Notes under the pieces: generated by a model
The model's input: only the letters and a program-made list of their open reading frames with translations
What the model was told of the DNA's origin: nothing
Database searches by the model: none
From: Fulvia fulva
Lineage: Eukaryota; Ascomycota; Dothideomycetes; Mycosphaerellales; Mycosphaerellaceae
Direction of reading: 5' to 3'
DNA length: 64,000 nt
NCBI RefSeq assembly: GCF_020509005.1
Contig: NC_063020.1
Coordinates: forward strand, 434,001 to 498,000
Program-made: the position numbers and the translations under genes
In this document: positions 58,720 to 64,000 of the stretch, piece by piece
How the letters are laid out: each line of letters begins with the position of its first letter
Numbering within the stretch: position 1 is the first letter of the stretch

Positions 58720-61700
58720 GGAACTCCTTACGCCTAAAAAAGAAACAATAAAATCCTATCCCTCCTTTGACCTAAATCCTAGTAAATTTGGCTATCTCCT
58801 CCGTAGTAAGGTTATAAGGCCGTACCTATAGTCTCGTCGGCTTAGACTCTAGTTCCGGAAGTATAGTGCTCTATTAATGCCTATTAGAAGTATACCGTCA
58901 TCCTCTTCGTCGTTAGATTTGGACGTAGTAGGTCTATTCTTACTCGGAAGATCGCCTTTTTCGATATTCGCAATATTAACCCTATTCTCTAGCGCTATAA
59001 TGTCTTTAGCTTTAGGAAGATTAACCTCCGGGTCCGGTCTTAACTATAGGATCAGCTTTAGGTTCTCTCGGGCTTATATACCCTTTAACCTCGTACTATT
59101 AAGCTTTTCGAGGACGTATATACTAAACCCCGAGTATACCTTAGCTATACGATACGGCCTAAGCTAGCGGTAACTAATCTTTCTAGATAGGTCATCCTTA
59201 TATAGCTTGTCGAACTTAACTATAAGATCCCCGACCTAGAACCCCTAGAAGTTAACACTACGTTTAGTATCAAAGTATTCCTTACTTAGGGTACGAAGCC
59301 TTACTCTTCGTAACTATAACTCCTAAAGACTTATATCCCGTACCTATAATTAACGCGCCCGAATAGCTAATAGCTCCTCCGTTAATCTAATAGCTCCCTA
59401 TTTATAGTTCGCCTATATCGGGTATTCTACCTTAATCGGGAGAATAGTACGATAGCTATATAGGACCTCCGCCGGCGTTATACCCGTAATTCTAGATACC
59501 GTAGTTCTATTAGCCTAAAGTACCGTAGTAATCTATCGTTCCTAGGACTTATAGGTATTCTTAGTAAGCTTAGCTAATATAGCTAGAACAGGTCGATATC
59601 CTACTCCTATAGTTATATTTGACTACGGATAGTAGGGTAAGATCCGGATATACTTAATACCTATACTAATAAGTATCCTCTCTACCTCCCCTCCGTTAAT
59701 ACTAGCGTTATTAAGTACAATCTTATAGTAGTATCTATACCGGCTAAATACTATCTCGTATAAGAACTTAGTAATCGCCCGTAAATTTAGAGGCTTCCGT
59801 ACGACCTTCGCCTTAATCTACCTACTTAGAGCTTCTCGGGCGATAAGTAAGTACCCGTTTCTATATACGTAGACGGGATCGTAGTACCACCTCTCTCCTA
59901 TAACCTACTAAGTCGATAAGTACATTTCTCCTACTCTCTTGTTACCTTCGCGAAAGTTATAAGGAGTATCAGTCCTTACCTAATTTAATACGTTAGAGAA
60001 GTAGCCCTCCTAGTAATACCGGCTAGTAATAAGATTATATACTAGCTCTATACTCCGGTGACTATACCTTTTATAACAGTGTATTACGATCTCTTTCTAA
60101 GCATTATTATCGTCTACTACTAGCTATATCGGCGCACCCCTTCGCCGCTAATAAAACAAGAGCTTGTCTCTTAAGTAGTACCGAGGACTCTTCTTAACGA
60201 GGTTTCGATACTTAGCCCGGGTAACCCCTTCCGGTCGTATTCGATATACTAGAATATAAGCTATAAGCTCGGAATTGTTACTATACTAGGGTTCGAGGAG
60301 TCGTTTACGCTCTAGAATAACGGGGAAAGTGTTAACTAGCTCGGCGTAACGGAAGAATTTGTCGTTAATTATCTTATTAATATTATCGTTAGGTTCTATA
60401 AGCTCCTTAGCTATAAGTAGTTTACGAGATAGTGTATCCGGTCTAGAGTAACTCTTCCTATCGATATGCTTTACTTTAAAGGTGAATAGCCGGATCTAAG
60501 TAACCTACCTTCCTATTATAGAGTTTAGAATGTCGGATACTAGCCGATTTAACTACTATACTAGCGTTTTAGTATTAACTTCGAGGATAAAGTCTACTCC
60601 TACGAGGTAGCGCTATACCTTCTTAAGGCCCTTTAGTACTCCGAGGCACTCCCGCTTTCCTATATCGTACTTAGCCTCGTTTACGTTCTAGGTACCGCTC
60701 TTATACCTTACTAGGTGTCTTCGTCGAGTGTTATCTAGCGATTCCTACGATATTATATAACCCTACCTAATGCTACTCGCGTTAATAGAAACGAAGATCC
60801 TACTAGTTCCTAGGGCGTAGGAGATAGTTACTAACGCTAGTACTATTACTAAGAATCTTACTAGGTTCTCTTTCGAGAACTACTTAATCTTAGTCTAGAC
60901 AAACTCGACGTCCTTCCTTAAAAGCTTATATATTAGCCGAGCGACGATTACGAACTAGGGGACCTAAATCCGGAAGTAAATATAGATCCTAATATAAACT
61001 CGAACGTCCTTTACGTACTTTAGGGTTAGCTAGTTCAAGATCTTAGCTACTACCTTAGGATCTAGATAGCGGCCGCTCGGGCTAGTAATATAGCCTACAA
61101 TCTTTACGGTCTTATAAAGCTACTATAACTTCTTCCCTACGACTACCGCTCCGGCCCTCTCTAGGTCCGTAAGAATAAGATTAAGGGACATAATATGTTC
61201 TACGACCTATTGTCGAAGGCTAGGCTCTACCTTAGCGTGACTATAGTCCTTAGTAGGACCTTTTACGCGTATATCGTTAAGAAATAGTTTTGCTCGGTAA
61301 GAAATATAGTCTATTAACACCTTAGTTACTACCCGTACGAACTAAGTAACTAAGTTTATCGTACCCTATAGTAACGTTATATACCGTATAAGCCTAAGAG
61401 GCGTTATAAAGGCCGTTAAATCTCGACTACTTTCGTTAAGCGTGATCTAGTCGTACCCCGAAAACAAGTCTACTAACGAGGCTACTCTATACCTAGTAAA
61501 GTCTTCCGAGAACCCGTCCGTATCTAGGGGAATATTCGTATCCCTTATCGTCACCTCGTTTAATAGTATAGCGGAGTTGATCAACCTATATAGTATAGCT
61601 TTGCTCTTTAGCTCGACCTTCTTCGCTACTAAGAACTAAGTATTCGTATAAGTACCTTAACTATACTTAAGGTTTCTATTCTTAATTCGAGCGCGGATTA

Positions 61701-62244
61701 TCTATTCTATAATCGCTCGTAAGCTTAGATATAACCGAATGTTCCGCGCCTACTACGGTTTATACGTAATCGTTATAATCTTCTTAGGAGGCATAATATT
61801 ATGTCTAATCTACTATATATAGCTAAAATCCTACGCTAGGACACCTTCTCGGTTAAAGAGCATTTTATTAAATATCTGTCTTTCCTTAGCCGAGAGAGCG
61901 ATACTAACCTTAATACTAGCGAGCCTTTTAGGTATAATCCTCGAGCCGCGCTCGATACTAGAAAACTTTTTAATAAGATATCTCCTATCGAACGGGCCTT
62001 GCCCTACTAGTATTAGAGATTCCTAGTAAAGGGCCTTCCGCTTCTAATCTATATTACTATCTACTTTCGACTAAGGCCTCTCGTAAACGTTCGTATTAAT
62101 AGGTCTTTTCTTGTTAGCTTTTCGCTTATATATAGTAAATATATACGGTATCCTAATACCGGGTCTGTATAACCCTACGTCTCGTTTCTAAGCTAACCTA
62201 TTGATCTGGCCCTATTTTAGGATCTCCGTATACTAGTCGCCCTA
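58720..62244 (-). pseudogene. pol: gypsy B' pol: RT, RNase H, integrase
   Basis: Mirror image of 22692-26200. The catalytic site FLND is at 61273-61284 and the integrase core at about 59420-59860. It carries the same TAG codons as B in every stretch compared, so the damage preceded the duplication. The plus-strand open frame 58877-59167 is an antisense shadow present in both copies. Confidence 0.82.
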
Positions 62245-62257
62245 TACGGAGTATATA
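62245..62257 (-). repeat. Target duplication of LINE-1' (3' side)
   Basis: TACGGAGTATATA on the plus strand, mirror of 22679-22691, showing that LINE-1 sits at the identical site in B'. Confidence 0.85.
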
Positions 62258-64000
62258 GATAGATTATTCATTCGCCTGTTTTAGTGCCCTATGGCCTATG
62301 CAGGTCTCTCGCTATTTAGGTCTATTTGTGTAGGTAGGAAACCCGATTAACGGATGAAAACCTCCTCGTCTTTGCCCTCCTCGTTCTTTCCTGTCTTGTC
62401 CTTTCGTTCTCCTTCCTTCAGGGTACGCTAGTGTCATAGTTGTTACCCTATGACTACCTTGCCCGTAACCCTAGTGATGTCCTCCTCTCGATTCCCTTTC
62501 TCCCTTCTGTTTCCCCGGCTCTTCTCTCTCTCTCCCTCCTCTCTATCCACCTTTCCGTTTCTACTGCTAGGGAGAATTGCTCTAGGTAGTCCTCGTTAAG
62601 GATCCATCTTGTCACTCTCCTTATATCTTGTCTGTCCTGGATAATGGCCTAGTATTGCCTGTCTCTTGCCTTCGCCCTCCACTGGCTTCTCCCTTTTACC
62701 CACTTAGTACAGTTCAGCACTATGTACTCCGGGTTTTGGGATAGGTAGCTACAGGGGCAACGTTTGGAATCGTATCCTGGGACTCTTCTTTGGTATAAGT
62801 ATGCTCTCAGCCCAATGTGCTCAGAGCGAATCTGGATAGCTATGCTTGCTTCCGCCCTCTTCAGGTCTTTATAGATAAGGTAGTTATACCTCCCGAAGGT
62901 CCTGGCCGCTAGTAGGGCTCCTGGCCTCACCGGTTTTTGGTTCTAACGCGTTTCCTATAGGTGACCTGCGATCCTTTCTGCTTGGCTTTGCTTCTTTTTC
63001 CCTTTGTCCCCTGTGTTAGCTTGCTCCCTCAGAGCTTCTCTCTGTTCAAGGGCTACTAGGATTTCCTGTGATGTTTTTAGGTCTGCTTCCTTCTATAGGA
63101 TCATGTGTGGCCGGTTGGGTCTTCTCCTCCTCTCCTACTGGGTTCTTATCCTTTGAGTAGCTGCTTGGATGGTTCCCTAGGCTAGGTATGCTGATGTCTT
63201 CTCTGCGTATTGACACCTCATGCCCTGGAGGTACTCCCTGATGGGGGCTGTACCTGATTCCATTTCTATTGTCCTGTGAGGGGTTGACTTGTATGCCCCT
63301 AGTACTCTCTTTAGGCAGGCTGCCTACGCTCTGTTAAGGGGGTCCTCAATTCTCTTCGGGATGTGTTTTTCCGCTGCCTAAATTGCTACTCTATATAGCA
63401 TTGCGGGCTTAACAATGGCCTTGTACATAGTCTAGGCCTTTGTGAAGGTCGCCCCCTAGGTTGACGTAGTGAGTCTCTCGATTGATTGTCTGTTAGTGTC
63501 CGCTCTCGCTTGCGCCTTCTTCACTTGTGGTCCCTAGCTGAGTTTCGGGTCTAGCTATATCCCAAGGACTCTGAGTTCCCTTATAGGATGGGTCTCGAAC
63601 CCCTGGATTTTTACTAGTGCTGCTAAGTTGTGTTTTGTCTTTGCCTTACTAAAATGGATAAGTTGGTACTTGTCCGGTGCGAATTTTGCCCTATGCTCTC
63701 TTGCCCACTTTTCGCATTGTCTATGTCTCTCCTCTAGGAGTGCGCAGTTTTCCTCTATAGACCCCGACCACGCTAGGATATTTGTGTTATCCACGAACCC
63801 CGATACTAAGGTGTTTGCTGTTTCTAGGAGTAGGGTCAGGTCGGCCATAAAGAGGAGGAACAGAATTGGGGAGAGTATAGAGCCCTATAGGATGCCCGTG
63901 TTCGCAATTAGGGTCTACGGGGCTTTGAAGGACCCTAGGAGGATCTAGGTTGTTCTGTCCTTAAGGAATGACTATATAAAGTGTACTATCTAGGCTAGGA
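62258..64000 (-). mobile_element. LINE-1', inverted copy of LINE-1, cut by window edge
   Basis: Contains the 3' UTR (62258-62453) and the ORF2 C-terminal half, running off the window in the RT domain. Conceptual proteins at 62649-62930 and 63555-63848 equal those at 22006-22287 and 21088-21381 residue for residue. Confidence 0.9.
62454..64000 (-). pseudogene. LINE-1' ORF2, partial
   Basis: Minus-strand ORF2 from RT to C-terminus with the same TAG codons and the same FVDN catalytic change (63786-63797) as LINE-1. The endonuclease and ORF1 lie beyond the window. The Cys motif CPCSYLSQNPEYIVLNC is intact near 62745. Confidence 0.87.

Larger units (their letters stand above)
57988..62257 (-). 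mobile_element. Ty3/gypsy B', inverted copy of gypsy B
   Basis: Minus-strand copy: 3' LTR at 57988-58305, then pol up to the LINE-1' insertion at the same site as in B. From 58968 rightwards it mirrors B without a mismatch in the parts compared; between 57988 and 58967 it differs by many transitions and a roughly 100-bp indel. Inserted in copia E integrase. Confidence 0.88.
58968..64000 (-). repeat. Right arm of the near-perfect inverted duplication
   Basis: Partner of 20936-25968 (sum 84,936). It reaches the window end, so the true length is greater than 5,033 bp. Confidence 0.88.

Noticed and set aside
1..64000. tRNA, rRNA, host protein genes, CRISPR
   Set aside because: Nothing recognisable on either strand; all intervals over 300 bp are assigned to element coding, leader, LTR or degraded element sequence.

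Overview
The window reads as a filamentous ascomycete (Pezizomycotina) heterochromatic block made entirely of nested transposable elements; I see no host gene, tRNA or rRNA. The fungal assignment rests on the element types (chromodomain Ty3/gypsy, copia, bicistronic LINEs, Fot1/pogo, Tc1/mariner, hAT) and on the mutation style. Nearly every break in a recognisable protein is TAG at a Gln or Trp position, CpA/TpG is depleted while CpG survives, and Cys-to-Tyr and His-to-Tyr changes are frequent. This is what repeat-induced point mutation (RIP, mainly CpA to TpA) does. Only element A and the LINE-1 copies are lightly hit.

Layout, left to right. 1-5184: gypsy A' (minus, runs off the left edge). 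5185-9649: copia F2 (minus), split by A' and by the short LINE c (6839-8777). 9650-10833: copia F1 (minus), cut by F2. 10834-14160 and 26860-27509: LINE a (minus), the oldest recipient here, split by gypsy B (plus, 14161-26854), which itself carries LINE-1 (17947-22678). 27510-30748: LINE b (plus), inserted in or beside LINE a. 30764-33059: hAT remnant (plus) holding a Tc1/mariner copy (31168-32409). 33060-37875 and 51704 to about 53620: gypsy C (minus), split by gypsy D (minus, 37876-51703), which carries the best preserved element, gypsy A (plus, 45145-51435). About 53620-57987: copia E (minus) with a Fot1/pogo copy (55399-57248). 57988-64000: gypsy B' with LINE-1' (both minus), an inverted copy of the B/LINE-1 composite.

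Insertion order was read from target duplications: A (GACGG), B (ACTAC), LINE c (15 bp), LINE-1 (13 bp), LINE b (15 bp with two transitions), Tc1 and pogo (TA). No genes work together as a pathway; each element carries its own, now mostly dead, replication proteins.

Main points of interest: (1) the 5' ends of LINE c and LINE b can fold as an HDV-like self-cleaving ribozyme whose predicted cleavage site is exactly the element boundary set by the target duplication; (2) an inverted duplication of at least 5 kb in which I found no mismatch, ending abruptly inside gypsy B; (3) six amber codons in the gypsy A coding region shared by both copies, although one looks young; (4) repeated conversion of the reverse transcriptase Asp-Asp motif to Asp-Asn by RIP; (5) a possible self-priming site in gypsy A.
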